From Microvirga sp052115485 (GTDB lineage Bacteria > Pseudomonadota > Alphaproteobacteria > Rhizobiales > Beijerinckiaceae), in contig NZ_JBFRGU010000008.1 of NCBI RefSeq assembly GCF_052115485.1, positions 1-64,000 of the forward strand: 64,000 bases of DNA, given 5' to 3'. Both the position numbers and the translations under genes were made by a program. The notes under the pieces were generated by a model, which saw only the letters and a list, made by a program, of their open reading frames with translations, was not told where the DNA came from and searched no databases. This document shows positions 49,479 to 58,542 of the stretch, piece after piece; within the stretch, counting starts at the first letter, position 1; each line of letters opens with the position of its first letter.

Positions 49479-50606
49479 GTGGCGATTACCCGGGAAGACG
49501 TGCTCAAGGCCCTCTCGACCGTGCCGCTGGATGCGGGCGGCACGCCCCTCTCTGCATCGGGCCGCTTAACGGACATTCTGATCGAGGAAGGCGGCAGGGT
49601 GGTGTTTGCCATCGTGATCGATCCGTCAGAGGCTTCGAAGATGGAACCTGTGCGCCAGGCGGCCGTAGCGGCCGTTCAGCACGTTCCCGGCGTCAGCGGC
49701 GTTCTTGTGAGCCTCACGGCGGAGCGGCCTGCCTCGGCCGGTCCCTCAGCGCCTCCCTCTCCTCAGCCTCGAACTCAAAGCGCACCGCCTGGCCAAAAAA
49801 CGCAACGCATCCCCGGCGTGAACCACATCATCGCCGTCGCCTCTGGTAAGGGCGGCGTCGGCAAGTCCACGACCGCATGCAACCTTGCCCTCGCGTTGAA
49901 GTCCCTTGGTCTCAAGGTCGGGCTTCTGGATGCGGATATCTATGGCCCGTCGCTGCCGAAGCTCCTCGGCATTCACGGCAAGCCGCGTTTGCTCGAAAAT
50001 CGCATCCTTGAACCCATGGAGGCCTATGGCCTGAAAGTCATGTCCATCGGCTTCCTGGTCGATGAGGAAGCCGCCATGATCTGGCGAGGCCCCATGGTCA
50101 TGTCCGCCATCACGCAGATGCTGCGCGAAGTTGCCTGGGGCGATCTCGATGTGCTCGTCGTCGACATGCCTCCCGGCACCGGCGATGCGCAACTGACCAT
50201 GGCGCAGGCAACCCCTCTTGCCGGCGCGGTCATCGTCTCCACACCGCAGGATCTTGCGCTCATCGATGCGCGACGTGGCGTTTCCATGTTCAAGCGCGTC
50301 GAGATCCCGATCCTCGGCATCGTCGAGAACATGGCGACCTTCGTCTGCCCCCATTGCGGCCAGACATCCCACATCTTCGGCCATGGCGGTGCGCGCGCTG
50401 AAGCTCAAAAGCTCGGCGTGCCGTTCCTCGGCGAAATCCCGCTCAACATGACGATCCGCGAATTGTCAGACGCCGGCCGCCCTATTGTCGCAACCGATCC
50501 GAACGGACCGCATACCGCACTCTACAAGGCCATGGCCGAGCAAGTTTGGATGACACTCTCGGGCGGCGAGAGCGCCAAGCCCGCACCACGCATCGTCATC
50601 GAGTAA
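49479..50606 (+). CDS. apbC: Iron-sulfur cluster carrier ATPase ApbC/Mrp
   Basis: The 375-residue P-loop protein helps deliver iron-sulfur clusters. An N-terminal MIP18-like domain (about 1-85) is joined by a Pro/Ser-rich linker to the ATPase with the deviant Walker A SGKGGVGKSTT (about 122-132), DADIYGPSLPKLLG, and the cluster-binding pair VCPHC. Start is GTG at 49479 with ACAGGAG upstream. mobA begins four bases after its stop. Confidence 0.95.
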   Translation: MAITREDVLKALSTVPLDAGGTPLSASGRLTDILIEEGGRVVFAIVIDPSEASKMEPVRQAAVAAVQHVPGVSGVLVSLTAERPASAGPSAPPSPQPRTQSAPPGQKTQRIPGVNHIIAVASGKGGVGKSTTACNLALALKSLGLKVGLLDADIYGPSLPKLLGIHGKPRLLENRILEPMEAYGLKVMSIGFLVDEEAAMIWRGPMVMSAITQMLREVAWGDLDVLVVDMPPGTGDAQLTMAQATPLAGAVIVSTPQDLALIDARRGVSMFKRVEIPILGIVENMATFVCPHCGQTSHIFGHGGARAEAQKLGVPFLGEIPLNMTIRELSDAGRPIVATDPNGPHTALYKAMAEQVWMTLSGGESAKPAPRIVIE

Positions 50607-50610
50607 CGGG

Positions 50611-51267
50611 ATGACGGAGTTCGCTCTCCGCAAGAAAACGCTTGTGGTCGTTCTCGCGGGCGGACGCGCAACGCGCCTGGGAGGTGCAGACAAGCCCCTC
50701 CTTCGGCTTGACGGAAAGACGATCCTTGGCCGCATTGTCGCAGCGATGCAGCCCCAATGCGAAACGCTCATCATCAATGCGAATGACGATGCGACACGGT
50801 TCGCGGAATATGATGCGCCAGTCGTTGCCGACACCCTGCCCGGTCATGCGGGCCCTCTGGCAGGCATTCTCGCCGCACTCGAATGGACTGCCTCGCATCG
50901 ACCTCAGATCGAATGGATTGCAAGTGTTCCAGGCGATACGCCGTTCCTGCCAAGCGATCTTGTCGAACGCCTGCATCGCGCGCGCGTGGAGGATAGTGCG
51001 TCGGTCGCCTGCGCCACATCCGGTGGACGTATTCATCCGACCATAGGTCTATGGCCGGTCAGCTTGGCAGCGAGCCTGCGGCATGCGCTCGATGTCGAGA
51101 AAGTCAGAGCCGTACGCGCTTGGATTTCCCGTCATCGGGTTGCCTATGCCGAATGGCCTGTAGAACCCTTCGATCCATTTTTCAACATCAACACCCCCGA
51201 GGATCTTGCGGGCGCGGAGGCGATGATGGAAACAGTCTACGATATTTCAAGCGCGCGGCATGATTGA
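50611..51267 (+). CDS. mobA: Molybdenum cofactor guanylyltransferase MobA
   Basis: MobA attaches GMP to molybdopterin, giving the bis-MGD form used by formate and nitrate enzymes. The 218-residue protein shows the GTP motif LAGGRATRLGGADKPLLRL (from residue 15), GPLAGILAALEW and VPGDTPFLP. It overlaps tusA by eight bases and follows apbC by four, a cofactor-assembly operon that complements moaDE at 4.4-5.1 kb. Confidence 0.94.
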   Translation: MTEFALRKKTLVVVLAGGRATRLGGADKPLLRLDGKTILGRIVAAMQPQCETLIINANDDATRFAEYDAPVVADTLPGHAGPLAGILAALEWTASHRPQIEWIASVPGDTPFLPSDLVERLHRARVEDSASVACATSGGRIHPTIGLWPVSLAASLRHALDVEKVRAVRAWISRHRVAYAEWPVEPFDPFFNINTPEDLAGAEAMMETVYDISSARHD

Positions 51268-51490
51268 ACTGGATTTAAGCGGACTGAAGTGCCCCCTTCC
51301 CGTCTTGAAGACGCGGAAGATTCTCAGAACATTGAATGCAGGCGACGAGATCAAGGTCACCTGCACCGATCCGCTGGCGGCCATCGACATTCCCAATCTC
51401 ATTCGTGAGACTGGGGACCGACTGATCGAGCAATATGTCGACGGCAAAAGGATGATCTTTCGGATTGCGAAAGCATCGGGCGCGCATTGA
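51260..51490 (+). CDS. tusA: TusA-type sulfur carrier protein
   Basis: The 76-residue protein has the sirA/TusA signature LSGLKCPLPVLKTRK, where Cys is the sulfane-sulfur carrier, plus DEIKVTCTDPLAAIDIPN. TusA relays sulfur for tRNA thiolation and for molybdenum cofactor enzymes. Its ATG lies inside the mobA end (eight-base overlap), which implies coupled translation and points to the Moco role. Confidence 0.9.
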   Translation: MIELDLSGLKCPLPVLKTRKILRTLNAGDEIKVTCTDPLAAIDIPNLIRETGDRLIEQYVDGKRMIFRIAKASGAH

Positions 51491-51493
51491 AAA

Positions 51494-51513
51494 GGCCCGG
51501 GCGATGCCGGGCC
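51494..51513. terminator. Hairpin between convergent tusA and csbD genes
   Basis: GGCCCGG (51494-51500) and CCGGGCC (51507-51513) form a 7-bp stem four bases after the tusA stop. AAAA precedes it, so on the minus strand it ends csbD with a short T-run. Confidence 0.6.
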
Positions 51514-51536
51514 CTTCGCATATTCAAGCAGCTTGA

Positions 51537-51716
51537 TCAATCGCGATTGCCGCGAATGGAATCCTTGATACCGCCGACCGTATTTTGAATGCGACCTTCG
51601 GTCTTTTCGACCTTACCTTCCGCTTCCAGCTTCGTATCGCCGACAAGCTTGCCGAGACCTTCCTTCACGCTGCCCTTGACGTTTTTCAGGCCACCTTCGA
51701 TGCGATCTTTATTCAT
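51537..51716 (-). CDS. CsbD family stress-associated protein
   Basis: A 59-residue hydrophilic protein (MNKDRIEGGLKNVKGSVKEG) with the CsbD pattern of repeated charged 11-mers ending GGIKDSIRG. These are general-stress proteins, highly expressed in starvation or salt stress. From the ATG at 51716 with GGAGA upstream; a start five codons earlier is possible. No clear EcfG promoter precedes it. Placed next to the OsmF-type importer. Confidence 0.88.
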   Translation of the reverse strand: MNKDRIEGGLKNVKGSVKEGLGKLVGDTKLEAEGKVEKTEGRIQNTVGGIKDSIRGNRD

Positions 51717-51808
51717 AACGACAATCTCCAATCACGTTCAACGAGGGTAAGAACGTCGAAGATTGGAATTGGTTTCATATCTCTGCATATGGACTTGTCG
51801 CAGTCGAA

Positions 51809-52546
51809 CTACGCACCGATGCGTTGCGCGGCACGTCGTTCCACAAGACTCAAGAGATCGTGAATGAAAAACGCCAACATCGCGACAACAAGTCCTCCTT
51901 GCACAACGAAGGCTGTGTTGTTGGATTGAAGCCCTGCAATGATCACTTCGCCAAGACCCTTGGCTGCAACGGTCGATCCGATGGTCGCGGTGCTCAGATT
52001 GATGACGAGCGATAAACGGATGCCAGCGAGAATGACCGGCAATGCGAGCGGGATTTCGACTCCAACGAGACGTTTACGCCCATTCATTCCCATGCCTCGA
52101 GCAGCATCGAGTGTTAGTGGCGATACCTGAGTCAAGCCCGTCAGCGTATTCTCGAAAATGGGAAGAAGACCGTAAAGGAAAAGAGCAATCAGCGTCGGAG
52201 TTTCACCGAACCCGACGAGCGGTACTGCGATGGCAAGAACTGCGACGGGTGGGAAGGTCTGCCCAACATTCACGAGTGTTCGCGACAGGGGCAGGAATTC
52301 CAAGCCCGAGGGCCGCGTGACGAAAATTCCGAGTGAAACGGCGAGCACGACGCTTGCAAATGTCGCAACGAACACCGTCCGCAGATGCGAGAGCGTGAGC
52401 GAAACGAGATTGCCGTGATTATAGATCGCCGGCGCGCCATTCACTGTCAGCGGCTCGAAAACCTGTGCGAAGAGCTGCGGTACCGCGATGAATGTCACGA
52501 GAAGGGCAAGCGCTGCAAACCGCAGAGCAATAGAAAAAGGCGTCAT
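51809..52546 (-). CDS. yehW: Osmoprotectant ABC permease (YehW-type)
   Basis: The last gene of an OsmF/YehZYXW-type importer encodes a 245-residue permease with six helices (E. coli YehW, 243). The coupling loop is LTLDAARGMGMNGRKRLVGVEIPLALPVILAGIR. Its ATG at 52546 overlaps the ATPase stop (ATGA). A longer opening upstream is within the ATPase gene and is shadow. It pairs with the longer YehY-type permease. Confidence 0.9.
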   Translation of the reverse strand: MTPFSIALRFAALALLVTFIAVPQLFAQVFEPLTVNGAPAIYNHGNLVSLTLSHLRTVFVATFASVVLAVSLGIFVTRPSGLEFLPLSRTLVNVGQTFPPVAVLAIAVPLVGFGETPTLIALFLYGLLPIFENTLTGLTQVSPLTLDAARGMGMNGRKRLVGVEIPLALPVILAGIRLSLVINLSTATIGSTVAAKGLGEVIIAGLQSNNTAFVVQGGLVVAMLAFFIHDLLSLVERRAAQRIGA

Positions 52547-53481
52547 GAATGTGCCCGCCCGTGAGCGAGGATACCTGCAATACTGACCCTTCCGACAATT
52601 GCGCCGGAAGCATCGGAAACTGGCAAAGCATCGCGCCCGCTCCAAACGAGTTCCGACAGCGCATCACGAAGATTTGCGGAACTATCTATCGGCTGTCCGG
52701 CAGCGTGGCCCGGTTCGAGGGCACTTTCCACCCTCAACAGCGACAGAAGCCGGAAGGGACGCTCCGCTGTGCCGACGAGACGCTCGACGAATTCGTGAGC
52801 AGGCTGGACCAGAATCTCTGCCGGCGTCGCATATTGCAAAAGCCGCGCCTGATCCATGACAGCGATCCGGTCACCGAGGTGGAATGCTTCCTCCATGTCG
52901 TGCGTCACGAGAAGAATAGTGGTTTTGAAGCGGCGTTGAATAGTGAGGAGATCGGCCTGCGCTTTGCTGCGGATCAGTGGATCAAGCGCGCCGAAGGGCT
53001 CATCCATCAACAGCAGGTTCGGCCCCGCCGCCAAAGCGCGCGCAACGCCGACGCGCTGCTGTTCGCCGCCTGAGAGCTGATGCGGATACTTCGACGCGAA
53101 GGTTGCGGGCTCAAGCTGGAAAAGATCGAGCAGTTCATCAACACGCGCATCGATTCGTTTGCGTTCCCAACCGAGCAGGCGCGGAACTGTCGCGATGTTT
53201 TCGGAAACAGTGCGGTGCGGGAAGAGGCCGTTGCCCTGGATGACATAGCCGATCCCGTGCCGGAGCTTGTCTTCGGGAATCGACATCGTGTCCTGACCGT
53301 CGATCAGCACGCGCCCCGCCGTCGGCTCGACAAGTCTATTGACCATACGTAGCAGCGTTGATTTACCGGCCCCGGACGTCCCAACGACGACGGTAATCGT
53401 GCCGCTCTCGACGTTGAGAGAGACATCATCGACGATGGGGTCTGCACCGTAGCGCTTTGTCAGATGCTCGATCTCGATCAT
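52543..53481 (-). CDS. yehX: Osmoprotectant ABC ATPase with C-terminal CBS domain (YehX-type)
   Basis: ATPase of 312 residues. Walker A GTSGAGKS (34-41), signature LSGGEQQ (136-142), Walker B LLLMDE (156-161), switch VTHDMEEAF. A C-terminal stretch of about 60 residues (265-308, DALSELVWSGRDALPVSDASGAIVGRVSI) is a CBS-like domain that in OpuA-type ATPases senses ionic strength. Overlaps both neighbours by four bases, so the operon is translationally coupled. Confidence 0.92.
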   Translation of the reverse strand: MIEIEHLTKRYGADPIVDDVSLNVESGTITVVVGTSGAGKSTLLRMVNRLVEPTAGRVLIDGQDTMSIPEDKLRHGIGYVIQGNGLFPHRTVSENIATVPRLLGWERKRIDARVDELLDLFQLEPATFASKYPHQLSGGEQQRVGVARALAAGPNLLLMDEPFGALDPLIRSKAQADLLTIQRRFKTTILLVTHDMEEAFHLGDRIAVMDQARLLQYATPAEILVQPAHEFVERLVGTAERPFRLLSLLRVESALEPGHAAGQPIDSSANLRDALSELVWSGRDALPVSDASGAIVGRVSIAGILAHGRAHS

Positions 53482-54668
53482 GACGGAACTCTCTTTGTCA
53501 GATCGACAATGGCATCGAGGATCACGGCGGCCGTGAAAGCGAGCAACACTGTCGGAATGGCGCCGAGCAACACAAGATCCAACGCTGTCTGCCCTGCTCC
53601 CTGAAAAACGAATGTTCCCAGTCCACCGCCGCCGATCAGCGCCGCCACAGTGGCGAGACCGAGATTTTGAACGAGAACGATGCGGATGCCGGTCAGGATT
53701 GTCGGGAACGCCAACGGAAACTCGACCTGTCGCAAGCGCTGCGAGGAGGAGAGCCCCATTCCGCGCGCGGCATCAATGACTTTCGCGGGCACCTGTTCAA
53801 GCCCCACAACGGTGTTGGCGACCACCGGAAGAAGCGAATAGAGAAAGAGCGCAACGAAGGCGGGGGCCGCGCCGATGCCACGAATTCCAAGCGCCGCTGC
53901 CAGAGGCACCGTTGCGGCGAGGAACCCCAGCGGGGCCATCAGCATGCCGAACAGAGCGATACTTGGTATCGTCTGCACGACATTGAGAACCTGCAGCACC
54001 GCCCCCTTGATGGCGGAGACCCGATGACACAGGGCTCCAAGCGGAATGCCGACAAGAGTCGCTGCACTCACGGAGCCAAGGGCGAGCACGAGATGCTGTC
54101 GCGCCTCACGCCAGAAACTGTCGGCCCGCGCCGCATATTCCTTGAGAAGGGCGACGTTGCTCCAGGCCCCGGAACCGAGAAGAAGGCCAAGCGTCAAGGC
54201 CGCGACGACAAGGGCCGCAATTCTCTGCCAAGGCCCGAAGCGCAGTCGCGCCAGCGCATCGGCCACCAGGAGGGCAAAGGCAAGCACAAGCACCCAGAAG
54301 CCCCAGCCGGGAGAGACACGTGCAAAGCTGTTGCCCGGCGGCGTGAGAAAGTCGGCCGCGAGGCCCATCGTTATAAAGACGGCGATCAATCCCAATGCGG
54401 AGGCCGCAAGTCGCATCTCAGGCTTCCTGACGATTGCGGAGACAAAAGCGATTGCTCCGCAAACAATCACAAGTCCGATCGCACCCAATGGCGGCAAGGC
54501 AGAGAATATCAGACGCGCGTCACCGGCGGCGATGCGATTGGCGCGGTAAATCGCAAACGGCCCGACAATCATCGCGATGCCGATCAGGATGGCGATCACG
54601 CAACCGAGACGATCGACGGCGCGCCCCTCACGACGTGAGACCACGCCAACGATGCGTCCTTGAGGCAT
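53478..54668 (-). CDS. yehY: Osmoprotectant ABC permease with extended N-terminus (YehY-type)
   Basis: From the ATG at 54668 the protein is 396 residues, close to E. coli YehY (385) and much longer than YehW. About four or five additional helices (from VIAILIGIAMIVGPFAIY to about residue 170) precede the standard permease part that ends in the coupling loop VIDAARGMGLSSSQRLRQVEFPLAFPTILTGIR. A TTG start 12 codons earlier is possible. The gene order SBP-long permease-ATPase-short permease is that of osmF-yehYXW. Confidence 0.9.
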   Translation of the reverse strand: MPQGRIVGVVSRREGRAVDRLGCVIAILIGIAMIVGPFAIYRANRIAAGDARLIFSALPPLGAIGLVIVCGAIAFVSAIVRKPEMRLAASALGLIAVFITMGLAADFLTPPGNSFARVSPGWGFWVLVLAFALLVADALARLRFGPWQRIAALVVAALTLGLLLGSGAWSNVALLKEYAARADSFWREARQHLVLALGSVSAATLVGIPLGALCHRVSAIKGAVLQVLNVVQTIPSIALFGMLMAPLGFLAATVPLAAALGIRGIGAAPAFVALFLYSLLPVVANTVVGLEQVPAKVIDAARGMGLSSSQRLRQVEFPLAFPTILTGIRIVLVQNLGLATVAALIGGGGLGTFVFQGAGQTALDLVLLGAIPTVLLAFTAAVILDAIVDLTKRVPS

Positions 54669-54726
54669 CGTCGTCACGAGCGAAATATGTCTTTCGCTCT
54701 GCAAGAAAGGCTGAACCCGTAATGCA

Positions 54727-55641
54727 TCACTTCAGGAAGCCTTTCGATTTCAGATACTCACTCGCTACGGTCTTCGCAGGTTCGCCGCCCACTTGAACGC
54801 GCGCGTTCAGGTTCTGCAGCGTCGCAAGATCGAGCGATTTGAAGACAGGGCTCAAGATATCGGCGATCTTGGGGTTTTCCTTGAGAATCGCCTCACGAAT
54901 GATCGGCGTGGGCGCATAAACCGGTTGCACGTTCTTGTCGTCGGTCAGAACCACAAGATCGGACGGTGCGATGCCGCCATCCGTGCCATAGACCATCGCC
55001 GCATTGGCGCCGTTGGTTTTCTCCGCTGCGGCCTTGATGGTCGCCGCGGTGTCGCCGCCAGAGAGAACGATCAGCTGATCCGGCTTCATGGCGAAGCCAT
55101 AGGTCGCCTGAAACGCAGGCAGCGCTGCAGCCGAGTTGACGAACTCGGAGGAGGCCGCGAGCACGACCTTGGCCCCACCGGAAACCCATTTTCCGAAATC
55201 GGACATGCTCGCAAGCTTGCCGCTTTGCGCCACATCCTTACGCAGCGCGATCGCCCAGGTATTGTTGGCCGGGGCGGGGGTCAACCAGACGATCTTGTTC
55301 GCGTCGTAATCGAGCTTCTTTGCGGCCTCATAACCCTTTGCCGCATCCTTCCAGACCGGATCGTCCGCCTTGTTGAAAAAGAAGCCGGCATTTCCGGTAT
55401 ATTCGGGATAGATGTCGATTTCGCCCGAAGTGATCGCCTTCCGAACCACGGGGGTCGCCCCGAGCTGAATGCGATCCTGCGTCTTGATGCCGTTGGCATC
55501 GAGCATCAACAGGATGATGTTTCCGAGAACCGAGCCTTCCGTATCGATCTTCGAGGAAACGACCACGTCGGCTTTCGCGCCTGTGGACAAAGCCATTCCC
55601 AGAGCGAGAGCGACACCGAGTGTTTTCATGACAATATTCAT
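54727..55641 (-). CDS. osmF: Osmoprotectant binding protein OsmF/YehZ-type
   Basis: The 304-residue periplasmic protein has a signal peptide (MNIVMKTLGVALALGMALSTGAKA) and the OpuAC/YehZ fold: DTEGSVLGNIILLML, GEIDIYPEYTGNAGFF and ANNTWAIALRKD. It is the receptor of a glycine-betaine-like importer; E. coli YehZ binds betaine weakly, so the true ligand may differ. GAGG precedes the ATG. First gene of the four-gene operon. Confidence 0.9.
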   Translation of the reverse strand: MNIVMKTLGVALALGMALSTGAKADVVVSSKIDTEGSVLGNIILLMLDANGIKTQDRIQLGATPVVRKAITSGEIDIYPEYTGNAGFFFNKADDPVWKDAAKGYEAAKKLDYDANKIVWLTPAPANNTWAIALRKDVAQSGKLASMSDFGKWVSGGAKVVLAASSEFVNSAAALPAFQATYGFAMKPDQLIVLSGGDTAATIKAAAEKTNGANAAMVYGTDGGIAPSDLVVLTDDKNVQPVYAPTPIIREAILKENPKIADILSPVFKSLDLATLQNLNARVQVGGEPAKTVASEYLKSKGFLK

Positions 55642-55823
55642 AGGAACCTCTGACGGTCTAATGTGACATCATTTCAAAGTCGAGGCAAAAGCCGCTTGAG
55701 TTGAGCGATCCGGTGGCCGGATTTCGAGGCATCCATTAACCATAAGAGACACTTTTCTCCCGACAAGCCCCCCAGCGCTTGGCAGTTCCTCAAAATGTTG
55801 TGCCACTCCCGTAAACATGGATG

Positions 55824-55852
55824 TTGAAGGGCTCGGTCATGGGCCTTAAACC
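55824..55852 (+). promoter_or_regulatory. Possible pgm promoter
   Basis: TTGAAG (55824-55829) and TAAACC (55847-55852) are 17 bases apart in the 283-base osmF/pgm gap; a moderate match. Confidence 0.3.
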
Positions 55853-55924
55853 GGAGATATTGCCTCTTTAATACTGCCGTCGCCTCCTCATCACCTGAAC
55901 TCTCATTCTCCAGCGCCAAAGACG

Positions 55925-57556
55925 ATGACCCTTACAGAAATCCCGACGAAGCCTTTCCTCGATCAGAAACCCGGCACATCGGGCCTGCGCAAGAAGGTCA
56001 CCGTCTTTCAGCAGCCGAACTACGTCGAAAACTTCGTGCAATCGATTTTCGACTCCGTGGAGGGGCGCCAAGGCGCGACCCTCGTGGTCGGAGGCGATGG
56101 GCGCTTCTTCAACCGGGAGGTCGTTCAGACGGTCCTGAAGATGGCCGCGGCAAACGGCTTCGCACGCATTCTCATTGGCCAGTGCGGGCTACTCTCGACT
56201 CCCGCCGCCTCCTGCCTCATTCGCAAATACAAGGCCATCGGAGGGGTCATTCTGTCGGCAAGCCACAATCCCGGCGGTCCGGATGGCGATTTCGGCATCA
56301 AGTTCAACGTCTCCCATGGCGGCCCCGCGCCCGAGACTTTCACGGATGCGGTGTTCAAGCGCACGCAGACGATCTCCAGCTATCATATCCATCGCGCATC
56401 CGACATCGATCTCGATGTGCTCGGCGAAACGCGGCTCGGAAGTACGGTCGTCGAGGTCGTGGATTCCGTCGCCGATTATGCGGAGCTGATGGAGACCCTC
56501 GTCGATTTCGACAAAATCGCCGCTCTGTTCGCGTCCGGCTTCCGCATGCGCTTCGACGCTCTGAGCGCTGTGACCGGCCCCTATGCCAAGGCCATTCTGG
56601 AGGGACAGCTCGGCGCTCCCGCAGGCACAGTGGCTAACGGCGAGCCGAAGCCCGATTTCGGCGGCCATCACCCGGACCCGAACCCCGTTCATGCTCACGA
56701 CCTTATGGAACTGATGCTTGGGCCGAACGCACCGGATTTCGGTGCGGCTTCAGACGGAGACGGCGACCGCAACATGATCGTCGCGCCTGGCCTCTTCGTG
56801 ACGCCCAGCGACAGCCTCGCAATTCTGACCGCCTACGCCCATCTTGCCCCCGGCTACGCCAAGGGCCTCGCCGGCGTGGCGCGCTCCATGCCCACGAGTC
56901 GCGCGGCAGACCGGGTTGCCGCGAAACTCGGCATTCGCGCTTTTGAAACGCCCACCGGCTGGAAGTTCTTCGCCAATCTGCTCGATGCGGGCCTCGTGAC
57001 CCTCTGCGGCGAGGAGAGCGCTGGAACAGGCTCAAATCATATCCGTGAGAAGGATGGCCTGTGGGCAGTTCTTTTGTGGCTCAACATTCTGGCCGAGCTG
57101 AAGAAGCCTGCCGACCAAGTCGTCAGAGAGCATTGGGCGACCTATGGCCGAGACTATTACGCACGTCACGATTATGAGGAGATCGAGACGGCCCGCGCCG
57201 ACGCGCTCATGGCGCATTTGCGGGCAGCGTCGCCCTCCCTGCCCGACAAGACCTTCGGAGGTCTTACGGTCGAGGCTTGCGATGATTTCGCCTACACGGA
57301 CCCCGTCGATGGATCGCTTACACCGCAGCAGGGCATCCGCATCCTGTTCAAGGAAGACGCGAGAGCCGTGTTCCGTCTCTCAGGCACCGGCACTTCCGGC
57401 GCGACGTTGCGTGTCTATCTGGAAAGGTTCGAGCCGGATCCGAGCCGCCACGATCTTTCGCGCGAAGATGCGCTCGCTTCGGTCGCGGAAGCGGCTGAGG
57501 CTATCGCGCAAATCACAACGCATACCGGCCGCTCAACTCCCTCGGTGATCACCTGA
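55925..57556 (+). CDS. pgm: Alpha-D-glucose phosphate-specific phosphoglucomutase
   Basis: Interconverts glucose 1- and 6-phosphate for glycogen, trehalose and cell-surface sugar synthesis. The 543-residue protein begins PGTSGLRKKV, has the active-site serine in SASHNPGG (111-118) and the metal loop DGDGDRN near 277-283, and GEESAGTGSNHIREKDG for sugar binding. Length is normal. First of a sugar-metabolism group that includes a HAD phosphatase, a ROK kinase and an AGE epimerase. Confidence 0.96.
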   Translation: MTLTEIPTKPFLDQKPGTSGLRKKVTVFQQPNYVENFVQSIFDSVEGRQGATLVVGGDGRFFNREVVQTVLKMAAANGFARILIGQCGLLSTPAASCLIRKYKAIGGVILSASHNPGGPDGDFGIKFNVSHGGPAPETFTDAVFKRTQTISSYHIHRASDIDLDVLGETRLGSTVVEVVDSVADYAELMETLVDFDKIAALFASGFRMRFDALSAVTGPYAKAILEGQLGAPAGTVANGEPKPDFGGHHPDPNPVHAHDLMELMLGPNAPDFGAASDGDGDRNMIVAPGLFVTPSDSLAILTAYAHLAPGYAKGLAGVARSMPTSRAADRVAAKLGIRAFETPTGWKFFANLLDAGLVTLCGEESAGTGSNHIREKDGLWAVLLWLNILAELKKPADQVVREHWATYGRDYYARHDYEEIETARADALMAHLRAASPSLPDKTFGGLTVEACDDFAYTDPVDGSLTPQQGIRILFKEDARAVFRLSGTGTSGATLRVYLERFEPDPSRHDLSREDALASVAEAAEAIAQITTHTGRSTPSVIT

Positions 57557-57692
57557 GCGGCGGGACCGCGTTCGCAAATCGGCGTGGTCACTTTGCGAGA
57601 ACCGCCTTCCTGTGTCATAGAGCCAACTCATTAGTTGCCTGCCTCTGGGACGCTCGCGCTCGATGGTGGCTCTCGGTATCAGGAACCCAATC

Positions 57693-58526
57693 ATGAAGCC
57701 GATCTCGGAACTACCGCTCTCCAAAGCGCAGTCTGTGCGCGTGGTGCTGACCGATATCGACGATACGGTGACGACCGACGGGGTGCTCACCGCCGTCGCT
57801 TATGAGGCGTTGGAGAATCTGCATAAGGCTGGTTTTATCGTGATCCCCGTCACGGGCCGTCCCGCCGGTTGGTGCGATCACATCGCGCGCATGTGGCCGG
57901 TAGACGCAATCGTCGGCGAAAATGGCGCTTTCTTTTTCCGCTATGACCGCAAGCTGAAGAAGATGCAGCAGCGGTTCTGGGCGAGCGAGGAGGAATTCGC
58001 AATAAACCGCGCCCGTCTCGTCACCATCCGCGATGAGGTTCTGGCCTCTGTCTCCGGCTCCGCGCTGGCGAGCGATCAGCCTTATCGCATCGCTGATCTC
58101 GCCATCGATTTCTGCGAGGACGTGCCGCCGCTGCCGGAATCGGAAGTGGATCGCATCGTCTCGATTTTCGAGAAAGCCGGAGCGCAAGCCAAGGTCAGCT
58201 CGATTCACGTCAATGGCTGGTTCGGCAACTACAACAAACTGAGCATGGCGAAGATTCTGCTCGAAGAGATTTTCGGCATCGACATCGCGCGCGATGGCGA
58301 TGCGGTGATCTATGCAGGGGACTCCCCCAACGACGAGCCTATGTTCGCCGCCTTCCCGCTCAGCGTCGGCGTGGCCAACATTCATAATTTCGCTCACCGC
58401 CTAAAGGCGAAGCCGACCTATGTCACGAAGGGCCATTCAGGCGAGGGCTTTACCGAACTCGCTTCGGTTCTGCTCGACGCAAAACGCCTTGCAGGCACGT
58501 CAGGAACGTCCACCGCGCGCGGCTAA
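57693..58526 (+). CDS. HAD-IIB family sugar-phosphate phosphatase
   Basis: The 277-residue HAD protein has DIDDT (21-25) as nucleophile loop, PVTGRPAGWCDHIAR, the cap domain, and GDSPNDEPMF near the end for metal binding. The layout is like Cof/sucrose-phosphatase or mannosyl-3-phosphoglycerate phosphatase. Placed after pgm and before a ROK/AGE pair on the other strand, it could remove a phosphate from a sugar phosphate. The ATG at 57693 has AGGAA upstream; an earlier ATG at 57663 lacks one. Confidence 0.85.
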   Translation: MKPISELPLSKAQSVRVVLTDIDDTVTTDGVLTAVAYEALENLHKAGFIVIPVTGRPAGWCDHIARMWPVDAIVGENGAFFFRYDRKLKKMQQRFWASEEEFAINRARLVTIRDEVLASVSGSALASDQPYRIADLAIDFCEDVPPLPESEVDRIVSIFEKAGAQAKVSSIHVNGWFGNYNKLSMAKILLEEIFGIDIARDGDAVIYAGDSPNDEPMFAAFPLSVGVANIHNFAHRLKAKPTYVTKGHSGEGFTELASVLLDAKRLAGTSGTSTARG

Positions 58527-58542
58527 TTTCAAGAGTGCAATC

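Noticed and set aside
51700..51800. EcfG-type stress promoter upstream of csbD
   Set aside because: The only GAAC-N16-GTT arrangement ends right at the start codon and begins TGAAC, so it cannot be the promoter.
53667..54638. A 323-codon plus-strand frame across the YehY-type permease
   Set aside because: Antisense to a conserved membrane protein; extremely Arg/Gln/Lys-rich, as expected for the complement of hydrophobic codons.
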